A DNA stretch of 64,000 nucleotides from Cardinium hertigii_C (lineage in GTDB: Bacteria; Bacteroidota; Bacteroidia; Cytophagales; Amoebophilaceae): assembly GCF_050864855.1 (NCBI RefSeq), contig NZ_JBOZWW010000058.1, positions 1 through 64,000 of the forward strand, read 5' to 3'. Positions 37,342 through 47,550 of the stretch are shown here, one piece after another; within the stretch, counting starts at the first letter, position 1; the number at the start of each line of letters is the position of its first letter. Under the pieces are notes generated by a model that made no database searches, had not been told where the DNA came from, and was given only the letters and a program-made list of their open reading frames with translations. The position numbers and the translations under genes were made by a program.

Positions 37342-38478
37342 TTAATTTTCTTTATGGCTTCTTTTTAAAATACCTTCTAATACACCATTTATAAAGGCGC
37401 CACTTTTAGTACTGCCGTACCATTTAGCTATTTCAATATACTCATTTATAGATACTTTAAAAGGTATTTCTTTACATTCAATCAGTTCTGCTAAGGCCAA
37501 TTTAAGTATCAACTTATCTGTTAATAGGATACGGTCTTTATCCCACTTTTGAGTTTGTGCACCAATTATTTCGTCATAACGGATGTAGTTCTCAATGACA
37601 ATGGTCAAAATACGACTGTAAAACTCTGATTCTGTGACCCATTTTTTTTCCAAATTTTCCCAAAACAGCGTAAACGCAGCAAAGTCTTTTGTAGAGAGCA
37701 TTGTAAAGATATGGATTAAAATTTTCTTTACCATTCGCTTATGCTCGTCCCAATAGAGGTCTTTCATAGCAAAAAAATCATTTATTGGCCCTTCCTTAAA
37801 TATAATATGCTGGATAACGTACTCCAAAATTTTTATACTATTATTTGGATGTGATAGATAGGTTTTGGGCGCTTCTGCGGATTGAATAAATTGTTTATAC
37901 CAATTTTGTACTTGATCTTGATCCTTGGCCCAGCTGATGCCATTTTTATAGATGCTTTTGATCCATTTGCTATTGTGATACAACTCTTCCAATAAAGGAT
38001 TTTGTGCCAGCTGCTTTTTAAGTAGAGGAGTGGTTTCTTTAGATGAAACATGGATGACTTTTGCCAATTTATACCATTCTACCAGTAATAACAAAGCATA
38101 GAGAAGGGTTATGTAGATGTATTGCTTTGACTGGTTAAATCCATGCTGTAAAAAAGCTTGGTCTTTTTTTAATGCTTCTACATAGTAAGAAAGGTGCTTA
38201 TCTACCGATTGCGCAATTTTTTTATTCGGTTCATACTCAAAAGTATGGGTAGGAAAGCTAGTGGCTATTGCTGTTTGAAAAAGGCCAACCGCCCTGATTT
38301 GTGCTTTGGTCAACTGTTCCTTTTTACTAGGCTCATGTAAAAAGGAATCCCATATAAAATCTTTTTTTATCTGTTCTATAGCCTCTTTTTCATGGACTTG
38401 TTTGGCAATCGCATACGCATAAAGATTTTGTAGTGCTTTTATGCGCACAAAGCGTCTAGGAATAAGAAAATTTTCCAT
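37342..38478 (-). CDS. nusB: Transcription antitermination factor NusB (long Bacteroidetes form)
   Basis: The 378-residue protein is far longer than the 140-residue E. coli NusB; the extra length is N-terminal helical sequence, as usual in Bacteroidetes. The NusB fold is in the C-terminal 140 residues, with DRILLTDKLILKLALAELIE, PFKVSINEYIEIAKWYGSTK and SGAFINGVLEGI. NusB with NusE binds boxA RNA in rRNA operons. It starts 15 bases after the dehydrogenase gene. Confidence 0.9.
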   Translation of the reverse strand: MENFLIPRRFVRIKALQNLYAYAIAKQVHEKEAIEQIKKDFIWDSFLHEPSKKEQLTKAQIRAVGLFQTAIATSFPTHTFEYEPNKKIAQSVDKHLSYYVEALKKDQAFLQHGFNQSKQYIYITLLYALLLLVEWYKLAKVIHVSSKETTPLLKKQLAQNPLLEELYHNSKWIKSIYKNGISWAKDQDQVQNWYKQFIQSAEAPKTYLSHPNNSIKILEYVIQHIIFKEGPINDFFAMKDLYWDEHKRMVKKILIHIFTMLSTKDFAAFTLFWENLEKKWVTESEFYSRILTIVIENYIRYDEIIGAQTQKWDKDRILLTDKLILKLALAELIECKEIPFKVSINEYIEIAKWYGSTKSGAFINGVLEGILKRSHKEN

Positions 38479-38493
38479 TATAATACAGCTGCT

Positions 38494-39606
38494 TTATCGA
38501 CACAGTTGGGCGTTTTTTATCTTTTCAATGCGTGCTATAGCCATCTCTTGTGCGACTTCTTGTGTAGGACGTGTAGTTGCTTGAGCTTGATTTAATACAT
38601 CAAGACAGATGGTATAAAGCTGCTCTATACGTTGTTTGACCAAATCTATAGAAGTTGTTTTTAACTCCGTAACGGCATTAATTAATCCACCTGCATTGGC
38701 CAAAAAATCTGGTACATATACAATACCTCTTTCAAGCAACCGTTTCCCATCCTCTCCTTGATTTGCTAGTTGATTATTGGCTGCACCGACCACAACGGCA
38801 CAATTCAACATCGGAATGGTTTCACTATTTAAAACTGCACCCAAAGCACATGGAGCATATATGTCTAAAGGCCAGTTGTGCAAACGTTCAATAGCTACTA
38901 CTTCCACCTTACAAGCTGCTGTTATGGCTTGTAGCCTATTGGAACAGATATCGGCTACATAGACAATCGCTTGCGCTTGGCATAATAATTGTGCCAAGCA
39001 ATAGCCAACCTTACCTACCCCAGCTATACCAATTTTTTTTCCCGCTAAGTTATCTGTACCAAAAGTTTTTTTTGCGGCTGCTTTCATGGCAACGTAGACG
39101 CCATAAGCGGTATGTTCTGAAGGATCACCACTACCACCTAATGCCAGCGGAAGACCTACAACATGGCGGGTTGATTTGGCAATATATACCATATGCTCCA
39201 TGGTGGTATTGTAGTCAGGTGCAGTAATGTAATGGCCACCTAGCCGATCTATAAAATCGCCATATTTACGCAGCAATGGCTCTGTCAATTCAGTCCTTTT
39301 TTGCTTCATCAGTACTGTTTTACCGCCACCAACGTCTAACCCAGCTATAGATGCTTTGTAGGTCATGCCACGGGAAAGACGGAGTACATCCCTAAGAGCC
39401 TCCTTTTCATCTTGGTATTCAAAAAAACGTACCCCCCCAAGAGCAGGTCCTAATGTAGTATCATGTATGGCAACAATTGCTTGCAACCCAGTTGCTTGAT
39501 CTTGAAAATAGACAACTTGTTCGTGTCCTTTTTGTGAAAAATGGGTGGTGTCATTTGTGTAATTGCTAAAAATATAGCTGGAAAAACTTTGTTCAGTTAT
39601 TTTCAT
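38494..39606 (-). CDS. Leucine/valine-type amino-acid dehydrogenase
   Basis: The 370-residue enzyme belongs to the Glu/Leu/Phe/Val dehydrogenase family. The substrate-binding part shows ALGGVRFFEY, a catalytic-lysine motif GLDVGGGKTVLM and TAPDYNTTMEHM. The NAD-binding domain carries KKIGIAGVGKVGYCLAQLL. Length and gene order (before nusB) match Bacteroidetes leucine dehydrogenase, which deaminates branched-chain amino acids reversibly. Exact substrate preference is inferred. Confidence 0.9.
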   Translation of the reverse strand: MKITEQSFSSYIFSNYTNDTTHFSQKGHEQVVYFQDQATGLQAIVAIHDTTLGPALGGVRFFEYQDEKEALRDVLRLSRGMTYKASIAGLDVGGGKTVLMKQKRTELTEPLLRKYGDFIDRLGGHYITAPDYNTTMEHMVYIAKSTRHVVGLPLALGGSGDPSEHTAYGVYVAMKAAAKKTFGTDNLAGKKIGIAGVGKVGYCLAQLLCQAQAIVYVADICSNRLQAITAACKVEVVAIERLHNWPLDIYAPCALGAVLNSETIPMLNCAVVVGAANNQLANQGEDGKRLLERGIVYVPDFLANAGGLINAVTELKTTSIDLVKQRIEQLYTICLDVLNQAQATTRPTQEVAQEMAIARIEKIKNAQLCR

Positions 39607-39635
39607 AGAGGCTGATAAAGGTTGTAACGCAAGAG

Positions 39636-39724
39636 TGGAGCAGGGGGGATTCGAACCCCCGGTACCCTTTTAGGGGTACACCCACTTTCCAGGCGGGCAC
39701 CTTAAGCCACTCGGCCACCACTCC
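39636..39724 (-). tRNA. tRNA-Ser (anticodon GGA)
   Basis: An 89-base type II tRNA on the minus strand. The acceptor stem is GGAGTGG / CTGCTCC with two G-U pairs and discriminator A, the anticodon loop CTGGAAA gives GGA, the long variable arm is TGTACCCCTAAAAGGGTACC, and the T arm is GGGGGTTCGAATCCCCC. It is the second serine tRNA in the window. Confidence 0.95.
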
Positions 39725-39810
39725 AATAACTCGTTCTGTAAAAATAAAGTTTTTTTCTATCTCAGAAAAATAAAACAGTCCTATTCAGTGGTTTATTGGC
39801 TGCATTATTT

Positions 39811-39914
39811 TGCAAGATTTTATACAAAACAACTCAAAACTTACTGATTAATCCATACAAGTTTAATTATTTTTTATTGATTAACAAATAATTATATACT
39901 ATTTCAAGACTAAC
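39811..39914 (-). mobile_element. Decayed left end of the IS5-like element
   Basis: The 104 bases align with 116-221, the left end of the IS5-like element: TGCAAG, TTTATACAAAACAACTC, TTGATTAACAAATAATTATA and a degenerate terminal TTTCAAGACTAAC. Several substitutions and small gaps show that it is older than the other two copies. No transposase sequence accompanies it. Confidence 0.8.
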
Positions 39915-40091
39915 AAAATATTGGCCTACTACAAATAATTCTATCTCTAGAGATATAAAATATAACAACAAAAATGTCTTATGTAGGTCTATTTTTTATC
40001 AAAAGTGAACAATGTATTGTATACATACAAATTTGTACTTATAATTCGTATAAAATATATTTTATAATACCAATTTGTAACCAATTGAGCT

Positions 40092-43000
40092 ATGGCACCA
40101 TTTCTCAACATACCACTTTGCATGGTGGTTTCTTTTCTTGTATTAACTTTAGTAGTAGGTATTTATTTTAGTCGAAAAACTACCTCTTTTCGGCAATATG
40201 CTATAGGTGATAAGCAATTTGCAACCGCTACTTTAGTGGCTACTGTATTAGCTACCGCTTATGGAGGGGGTGGTTTGATACGTTCTGTACAACAAGTACA
40301 TAATCTTGGCCTTTACTAGATCATCTTGACGCTTTTGGCTGGATTTGATCTTTATATTATCAGTAGATTGGCCTTATATATGGGTCGGTTTATGTATCAC
40401 CTGTCTATGCCAGAAACGATGGGTAGCGTATATGGCAAATATCCACGCATGATTACGGCACTATCTGGCATCTGCGATGCGATTGCTATGATTGCTGCAC
40501 AAATCAGTGCCATGTCTTTGTCTATCCATATGTGTTTAGATGGCATCCCCCCTAAAGCAATTACCGTTGTAGTTTCCTTAATCCTTATTCTTTATTCCAG
40601 TTTCGGCGGTATTCGTGCAGTTGTTTTTACAGATTTATTGCAGTTCATAACTTTTACCGTCATTATTCCTATTTTAGCATGGTTTATCTTTAAAAGCACA
40701 GGTAAATCAATGCTAGAAATCATTCCTTTTTTACAAAGCGAGGAAAAATTCCAATTGAGTAAAGCATTTCATTTTGATAGAAATTTAGTGGCCATGGGAT
40801 GTCTTTTACTCAGCTTTTTAATGGGTTATATAGAACCTCCAACTATGCAACGCATCTATATGTCTGCTAACTCGATTCAAGCTAGAAAAGTTTTTTTCTA
40901 TTCTACGCTTTTCAGTTTTGTCATCACGATTTTTATCATTCTAATTGGCCTATTTGTCTTTGTAAGTGCACCAGAATTACCAGTCCCAGCTATTTGGGGA
41001 CATATCATGGCCAATGTACCGCCTATTTTTAAAGGAATGGTTTGTATCAGTTTACTAGCCATGGCTATGTCTACAGCTGATTCTAAGCTCAATGCCTGTG
41101 CCATTATGATTAGCCATGATATGCTGCAAAGTATACGCAGCCCAAAACAAGCGCCTTATGTGCACCAGCTCCGCTTGGCTACATGGACCAGTGTAATAAT
41201 TGGTCTATTGGCCATGCTATTGACTTTTTATTGTAATGATCTATTGAATTTGCTCAAATTAAGTTTAGACTTCTCTCTTCCTATAGCAACTGCGCCTTTT
41301 ATCTTAGCTGTTTTGGGGTTTAGGGGGACCTCTCGTACAGCTTTGATCGGTATGGTAACAGGTATACTATCTATTCTAGCCTGGAACCAATGGATTGAAC
41401 CCACAACCGGTATCAACGGTTCTTTTATTTGCATGTTAGCCAATGGGATAGCTATGATGGCTGCACACTATCTATTCAAACAACCAAATGATTCAGGCTG
41501 GTTTCAGCCACTGAAAGATGATGCATCTAAGCAAATGCAACAAGTGCATATGCGTAAAAAGGCAGCACGAAAAGAAGCGATTAAAAATGGGTTGATGCAT
41601 ATTAAGGATACTTTGACTAATCTTCAACCTAGCTATGCAACCCTCACATGGATGGGGCTTTATGTGGTCATCACTAATTTGCTGGCTTGCTTTATAGCCT
41701 CTATTACCAACCATAGCTATTGGCTGATACCACAACTTTCAGTAGGTGCTTGCTTTTTAGGGTATAGCACATTTCGCTCTAAAAAGAGAACGCCTATCCC
41801 AGGTTGGGTAGTTGGGCTATTTTGGCTAATCGGTTTATTTTTTTGTTTGCCTATCAATGTGTTTTGGCATTGGTGGCATAAAACTACTTTGCTCTTAAAC
41901 TTAGGTTTATTTTTGGCCCATTTAGTGGTAACTTTATTTGTTCTTCCACTATATCTCGGTCTAAGTGTTGTAACAGTGACCTTATGCATAGCTATCTACT
42001 TGAGTATTTTCTATTCTACCCAGCCATTGGTGATGGTCCTATCTCCATTAGCTGTTGCATGGCTACTACTACTTTGGTTGGGATTGGGATTGCTTATTTT
42101 CGGTATTTTTATTAACCTTAAAATTAAAATGCATACCTGTTTTCAACAGGTAAACTATCTCAAGGATAGAGAAAAGATGCGAACTGCTCAAAAACTTAAG
42201 GAAGCACTTTATGACGCAGCTATGGTTCCCTTTACAAATTGTAGTGCGCCCAAAGGCTATGGTTCTATTTTAGGAAAAGCAGTAGGTAAAATGGAGGAGT
42301 CCATCTCCTTTTTAGACAGCAATATGCCTCTTTATAAGCAAGATTTTCAGAGTATTATAAATAAGCTGTATGACTGGGTCGCTTATTTCAATAAAAGAGA
42401 AAAGGCTAAGGACCATGCACTTTTGAAGCTTACTAAAATTAGCTTAGATAAATTGATTGATAAAGTAGAGTTTGTATTGTGCCAAGAAGTTGATGATCCA
42501 CCCACGATGTTTGTAGAGCAAATAAAAGGGGGCAGTGGCGCACCATTGCCTTATATTATATGTGATATTCATCAAGTTATCTACTCATTGGTGCAAGCTG
42601 TTTTACGGGTGAGCGGAAAATTAGATGGGGTCAGTGCACCCATGGTTGGCATACAACTGCATGCGACTGCTTTACAATTTAAGCAATCAGATCCTATAGA
42701 CGATGGCCATTCTACTTCTATGCTTTTTCAGGCTATTGGACTAGTTGTTCGTAATGGTGCAGTCACTTCTGAGATACTTCCCAAAGTAAAGCCTTTGTAC
42801 GATGATAGAATGGGTATAATGGGTTCTAAAAAGCAACAAGAAGTACCACCATCTATAGATCTACAACAAGAAACCATATCGAGTATGATTTGTGCCCACT
42901 ATGGCTATATGGAATATCCTTTTGATGCCAAGCAACAAGCCATGCTGTTGGTACTGCCTATTGATGGGACAGCAATTCGTGATAAGATGATGGTGAAACT

Positions 43001-43679
43001 GCCTATAGACTACCTTACCTCAGAAACTCCTGTTACCTCTAAAGAGCAGGCTGATTCTATGATGGCATTAATGCAGTTCCATGACTATGTCTGCAAATTT
43101 TCCTATGAAGTCGACCCTATTGATGCTAAAACAGTTTCAAATCTACTTTTATTACTCAGACAGTCTTTTGGCTTTAAACGACATTGCTCAGGTCAATTGT
43201 TTTATATACGTGTAGTAGGTATTGCTAAATTGGTAGTAGAATGGGTCTTCCATTCACCTAAAGTGATTTATGCTTCTTTATTATATGAATTAGTTCGCCA
43301 TACTTGTGTACCGCTTTCTTATATCAAAGATCATTATAACTTAGGTGTGTATGCCTTTATATTAAATATACTAGGCGTAGATAAACGGCAAGATTTAGAC
43401 CATCCTTCGTTGCTTTATGTTCAGAATCGCTTAAAGGAAGCTATTAAAAAAGACCATATACAGCTTTCTGTTCTTTTTATCAAATTGGCCGAACGGCTCT
43501 ATGACTTACGTCACGCGGAAGGCTATATTATGCTGGAAGAAGTAAGGTATATGGCTCAGGAAACCCTTATTGTGGATGTTAAGCTGGCAAATAAGTATTT
43601 GGGTCCTGAAATAGCAGAAGCATTAACTAATGCCGCCCAACAAGCATTGAAGACCTACTATCGTAAAACTGCCAGATAG
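40092..43679 (+). CDS. Symporter / pseudo-kinase / RelA-SpoT-HD-like fusion (long form C), interrupted by in-frame TAG
   Basis: The first frame (40092-40319, 75 residues) ends at TAG 40317-40319, and the same frame continues from 40320 to 43679 with no other stop. The intact paralogue at 52195 has Trp at this codon (NLGLW against NLGLY-stop), so one TGG-to-TAG change is the only break. Domains of the full product (about 1195 codons): a sodium/solute symporter fold (1-460; FGGIRAVVFTDLLQFI, LAMAMSTADSKLNA), a second membrane domain (about 510-690; FCLPINVFWHWW), a kinase-like core without catalytic boxes, and a RelA/SpoT-HD-like end (RHCSGQLFYIRVVGIAKLV, ASLLYELVRHTCVPLSYIKD, KLAERLYDLRHAEGY). 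A restart at the TTG at 40326 would lose the first two symporter helices. Confidence 0.8.
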
Positions 43680-43756
43680 GTTGCCTTGATAGGGATAATG
43701 GAACTGCATTTAGTTTGGAACTTATAAAAAATTTATTAGATTAAGGGTTTCAGCAA

Positions 43757-43828
43757 ATGAATAAAATTATTTTCCCCAATCCAGCAAAATGGACGGAGTC
43801 TGATTTGGTTGCTTTTAACATGTTTTAA
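43757..43828 (+). pseudogene. Short in-frame leader directly before the ankyrin gene
   Basis: ATG at 43757 opens 23 codons (MNKIIFPNPAKWTESDLVAF, NMF) and a TAA whose last base is next to the ankyrin ATG at 43829, in the same phase. It may be the original N-terminus of the ankyrin protein cut by a stop, a remnant of another gene, or a translated leader. Confidence 0.4.
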
Positions 43829-44542
43829 ATGGCTCAACCAGGTCATTATACTGGCAAAACTTCTTTAAATCATAAATATATGCCAGAACAAATGCCCAAA
43901 CAAAATTTAAATGTAGATATAAACAAAAAAGATAGCCATGGGAACACGCCACTTCATTTGGCAGTTTTTGAAGGTAATGCGCAACAGGTTAGGCTATTGT
44001 TACAGCATAACACAATTGATGTAAATGCAAGAAATAACCATTACGATACTGCCATACATTATGCCGTTGCTGAGAATCATGTAGCGTTGATTAAAGTATT
44101 GTTGGAAGAATCAACCACTATTGATGTAAATGCAATAGACAAAGATAGTTATGCGCCCCTTCATTATGCATCATTCAACGGCCATTTAGAGATGGCACAG
44201 CTATTGCTAAAGCATATAAATATTGATGTGAATATCAAGGATAAATATGAAAATACACCATTGCATTATGCTGTATTTGACTGCCATTTGGAGGTGCTTA
44301 ATGCGTTACTAGCAAACAAAAACATTAATATCAATATTACAAACCATCATGGGAATACCCCATTGTATTATGCAGCATCTAAAGGTCATTTAAAGCTAGT
44401 TGAAGCATTGGTAGCGACTAAAGGCATTCAAATCATGGTAAAAAATAAATATGGAAGAACTCCATTTGATGCAGCCAACTGGAACAACCATCCTGAATGT
44501 TGTGAGGTATTATATAGTGCCATCAATCAAAAAGAAGTATAA
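43829..44542 (+). CDS. Ankyrin-repeat protein
   Basis: The 237-residue protein has six ankyrin repeats, beginning near residue 36 (GNTPLHLAVFEGNAQQVRLL, then APLHYASFNGHLEMAQLLLK, NTPLYYAASKGHLKLVEALV). There is no signal peptide or membrane segment. Repeats are more varied than in the gene at 2746, so the array is older. It follows the long membrane-family gene by about 150 bases. Host-interaction effector is the usual guess for such proteins in Amoebophilaceae, but there is no direct evidence here. Confidence 0.85.
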   Translation: MAQPGHYTGKTSLNHKYMPEQMPKQNLNVDINKKDSHGNTPLHLAVFEGNAQQVRLLLQHNTIDVNARNNHYDTAIHYAVAENHVALIKVLLEESTTIDVNAIDKDSYAPLHYASFNGHLEMAQLLLKHINIDVNIKDKYENTPLHYAVFDCHLEVLNALLANKNININITNHHGNTPLYYAASKGHLKLVEALVATKGIQIMVKNKYGRTPFDAANWNNHPECCEVLYSAINQKEV

Positions 44543-45177
44543 TGATCATTTGGTTGCTTCCATAAAATTTTCTGCAGAAGTTACCAACTTCTCTGTCAGA
44601 AGACAAGCAAAATTTTTAAAGCGTCATTATTAGATAAATTTTATCTGTTTAAGGCTGGCCATATCTTTTTTGCATATTTTACATCAAAGTTTGATCAAGC
44701 AAAAACTAAAATAGATAGGTCCTTGCTTCAATGACAAATCATTTATTTTTTCAATGAGCGATCTATTCATTGGCGCGTTTAAATCACTCGAAATATTTCT
44801 ATACATTAGGGGTTAGCATTAACTTTATAGCCATTGCTTGTATCTTCAATTTGCTTGGGCATCTATTTTAGGCTATTGCTTAAGCAAGCCCGTAGTATTG
44901 CTAAATACTCCTACATGCTACGACGAAGTAGTAGCCATCTATTACACCGTTGCTTATCTTTATTAAGATCTCTACATAAACTAGTTTTAGTAGGACAACG
45001 ATTGGGTGCTCGTTGGAAATGTCAAAATACCTTCAAGAGTCTTATCTCAAAATGAAGCAAGGGCTTTTTATTCGAATAATCTGCAAGATCATCTAGAACA
45101 TAGTATAAACTATTTAATTTTTTGTTGCTCAAATCTATTCTTTTTTATTATACTTACTAAAGTAATATATTGTATGA
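44543..45177. other. Intergenic region with short unassigned frames
   Basis: Several frames of 60-70 codons exist (such as 44834-45055 and 45006-45197) but none has a recognisable motif, signal or family pattern. I see no RNA gene or IS end. Likely decayed accessory sequence. Confidence 0.5.
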
Positions 45178-45900
45178 ATGGTTATGCAAATCACTAAGCA
45201 CTGTCACTTTCTAGTAGTACAGTCATTTAGATTATTGTTAGGTTGGGTTATCTTAATAGTCCCTATTTTTGCAGCAGTAGATGAAAAAGCTCTTGAAATT
45301 CTAGATAAAACTTCTGCTTACTACCAAAGTCTAGAGAATTTTAGTGCGACCTATAATTTGACCATTCAGTATCCAGAAGAGGATACGATTCGGCATGGTA
45401 AAATGTGCATCACTGCTCGAGGGCCACAATATAGATTATCCTATGACCAAAAAGAAACTATAACAGATGGAGAGACGGTCTGGGTATACGATAAAGCGTT
45501 AAAAGAAGTCACTATTAGCGAATATGATAAAACAGATTCTGATCTGAACTTAGCTGAATTATATAATCTCTATCAAAAAGGCTATTTATTTGTTTACATC
45601 GGCGAACGTATCGTACATAAAACCAAGAATATAATGCGAGATATAGTCCAGTTAACGCCTCTTCATGAAGATAGCAGCTTTAAAAGTATTACGTTGGAGA
45701 TCGATCGTACTACCACACAAATTCATAGATGGGAAGTAGTACAAAACGAAGAAACAAGGTATATTTGTACAGTTTGTAATTTTTCTGTGAATACGCCCTT
45801 ATCAGATGCTTATTTTACATTTGATAGTAGTGCCCATGGAGACTTAGAAATAATAGATCTACGAGAAAATGAAGAAGAGATGGATGTAGATGAAATCTAA
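45178..45900 (+). CDS. lolA: LolA-like outer-membrane lipoprotein carrier
   Basis: The 240-residue protein has an N-terminal hydrophobic signal (LLLGWVILIVPIFAAVDEKA), then the LolA/LolB-type half-barrel sequence: ILDKTSAYYQSLENFSATYN, KMCITARGPQYRLSYDQKET, and TVWVYDKALKEVTISEYD. LolA ferries lipoproteins through the periplasm to the outer membrane. This agrees with the lipoproteins seen in the window (LptE, ankyrin lipoprotein). The acidic tail (ENEEEMDVDEI) is unusual. Frr follows after 134 bases. Confidence 0.85.
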   Translation: MVMQITKHCHFLVVQSFRLLLGWVILIVPIFAAVDEKALEILDKTSAYYQSLENFSATYNLTIQYPEEDTIRHGKMCITARGPQYRLSYDQKETITDGETVWVYDKALKEVTISEYDKTDSDLNLAELYNLYQKGYLFVYIGERIVHKTKNIMRDIVQLTPLHEDSSFKSITLEIDRTTTQIHRWEVVQNEETRYICTVCNFSVNTPLSDAYFTFDSSAHGDLEIIDLRENEEEMDVDEI

Positions 45901-46034
45901 CATTTAAATGACTATATGCTATAACAAAAAATAGTATAATGCTGTTGTTCCTATGTAAATAAATGGCTGGTCGTAAGGTGACAGGTCAAATAGCTTATTC
46001 AGGTAGCTTTTCTTGCTATATACATTACTAATTT

Positions 46035-46595
46035 ATGGAAATTATTCAAGAACATTTAGATCAAGCTGAGCGCAATATGGATAAAGCTTACATCCATGCA
46101 CAAGATGCTTTTGCAAAAATTAATGCTGGACGCGCACTTCCTAGTATGTTACACCACTTGATGGTAAGCTATCATGGCCATCCAACGCCACTGCACCAAT
46201 TGGCTTCGATTGCTACCGTTGATCCGCGTACTTTGACGGTTCAACCATGGGAACAAAGTACGATTCCTCATATAGAAAAAGCGATTGCAGAAAGTCAACT
46301 TGGATTTTCTACCAGAAATGATGGACGCATGGTAATGGTTACTTTGCCACCTCCTTCTGAAGAAAGACGCAAAACTTTGGTAAAACTAATTAAAAGTGAA
46401 GCAGAAAAAGGAAGAGTAGTGATTAGAAATTTTCGCCGTGACTATAAAGAAATATTAAAAGCCACTCAAAAAGATGGTATACCAGAAGATGCCATAAAAA
46501 GAGCAGAAAAAAAATTACAAGATCTTACAGATGGCTACATTGATAAAATCAACCATCTGTTAACAATAAAAGAGGCAGATCTGATGGCCGTATAG
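46035..46595 (+). CDS. frr: Ribosome recycling factor
   Basis: The 186-residue protein has the two-domain RRF pattern: a long N-terminal helix with FAKINAGRALPSML, the small domain (PLHQLASIATVDPRTLTVQP), then RNDGRMVMVTLPPPSEERRK and the C-terminal helices (NFRRDYKEILK). With EF-G it splits post-termination ribosomes. One difference from many RRFs is RALPS in place of the usual R(T/A)xPxLL. Confidence 0.95.
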   Translation: MEIIQEHLDQAERNMDKAYIHAQDAFAKINAGRALPSMLHHLMVSYHGHPTPLHQLASIATVDPRTLTVQPWEQSTIPHIEKAIAESQLGFSTRNDGRMVMVTLPPPSEERRKTLVKLIKSEAEKGRVVIRNFRRDYKEILKATQKDGIPEDAIKRAEKKLQDLTDGYIDKINHLLTIKEADLMAV

Positions 46596-46794
46596 TAGAT
46601 GAATGCAAAGTACATAGTCTAACGCAATCGCTCCTATGGCTTGGTTGCTATTTTTTCATAACTATTTTATGTCATTTTAATCTATATACTATTTATAATG
46701 GGTCAAATCTTTAATGGATTCCCTAGATGATAGCTTTAAGTAAGTCTAGGAAAGTGCCATACCATTTACCTTTAAACCAGTAGGATAATAGATC

Positions 46795-47541
46795 ATGCTC
46801 ACCATAGCCAATTTACATGTAAACATAGACGGTAAAAAAGTACTAAATGGCGTAAACCTTGAAATAGGAAGAGGTCAGGTACATGCTATTATGGGACCCA
46901 ATGGCGCAGGTAAAAGTACCTTAGCAGCTGTTTTAGCTGGTAAAGCCGGGTATGAAGTTACAGAAGGCAATATACTGCTACATGGTCAGGATCTATTGCA
47001 ACTAGTGCCAGAAGCCAGAGCGGCACTTGGTCTTTTTTTAGCTTTCCAATATCCTGTTGAAATTCCAGGTGTAACGACTACTAATTTTTTAAAAACAGCC
47101 ATCAATCAAATAAGGAAACAGAGGGCCTTACCTCCCTTAGACGCCGTTGCTTTTCTAGAACTTTTAAAAGAGAAGCGCAAACTGCTCCGTATGGATGACA
47201 CCTTGGTACAACGTTCACTCAATGAAGGTTTTTCAGGAGGCGAAAAAAAAAGAAATGAAATGTTACAAATGGCGCTGTTAGCGCCTTCTTTGGCTATCCT
47301 GGATGAAACTGATTCTGGTCTAGATATTGATGCATTAACCATTGTATCACAAGCCATTAATGAGTTGCGTAGTCCAACCAATGCGATGATTTTGATTACC
47401 CATTACCAAAGGCTATTGGATCATGTAGTTCCAGATTTTGTCCATATTTTCTATGATGGAACCATTATACAGTCTGGTGATTTTACACTTGCCAAACGAT
47501 TGGAAAAAGAAGGATATGGCTGGATTGCACAACTCACCTAA
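46795..47541 (+). CDS. sufC: Fe-S assembly ATPase SufC
   Basis: The 248-residue ABC-type ATPase has Walker A GPNGAGKST, the signature FSGGEKKRNEM and Walker B LAILDETDSGLD, all in SufC form. It drives the SufBCD scaffold that builds Fe-S clusters. It begins the run sufC-sufD-sufS-sufE, with nine bases to sufD. sufB, normally just upstream, is absent from the window; the preceding 200 bases carry no gene. Confidence 0.96.
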   Translation: MLTIANLHVNIDGKKVLNGVNLEIGRGQVHAIMGPNGAGKSTLAAVLAGKAGYEVTEGNILLHGQDLLQLVPEARAALGLFLAFQYPVEIPGVTTTNFLKTAINQIRKQRALPPLDAVAFLELLKEKRKLLRMDDTLVQRSLNEGFSGGEKKRNEMLQMALLAPSLAILDETDSGLDIDALTIVSQAINELRSPTNAMILITHYQRLLDHVVPDFVHIFYDGTIIQSGDFTLAKRLEKEGYGWIAQLT

Positions 47542-47550
47542 TCACCATCT

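Noticed and set aside
36937..37368. 143-codon plus-strand frame
   Set aside because: It is the antisense shadow of the YtxH-like gene, which has a clear family pattern and belongs to the nusB operon.
44834..45197. Two short frames before lolA
   Set aside because: Overlapping frames of 60-70 codons with no motif or conserved pattern.
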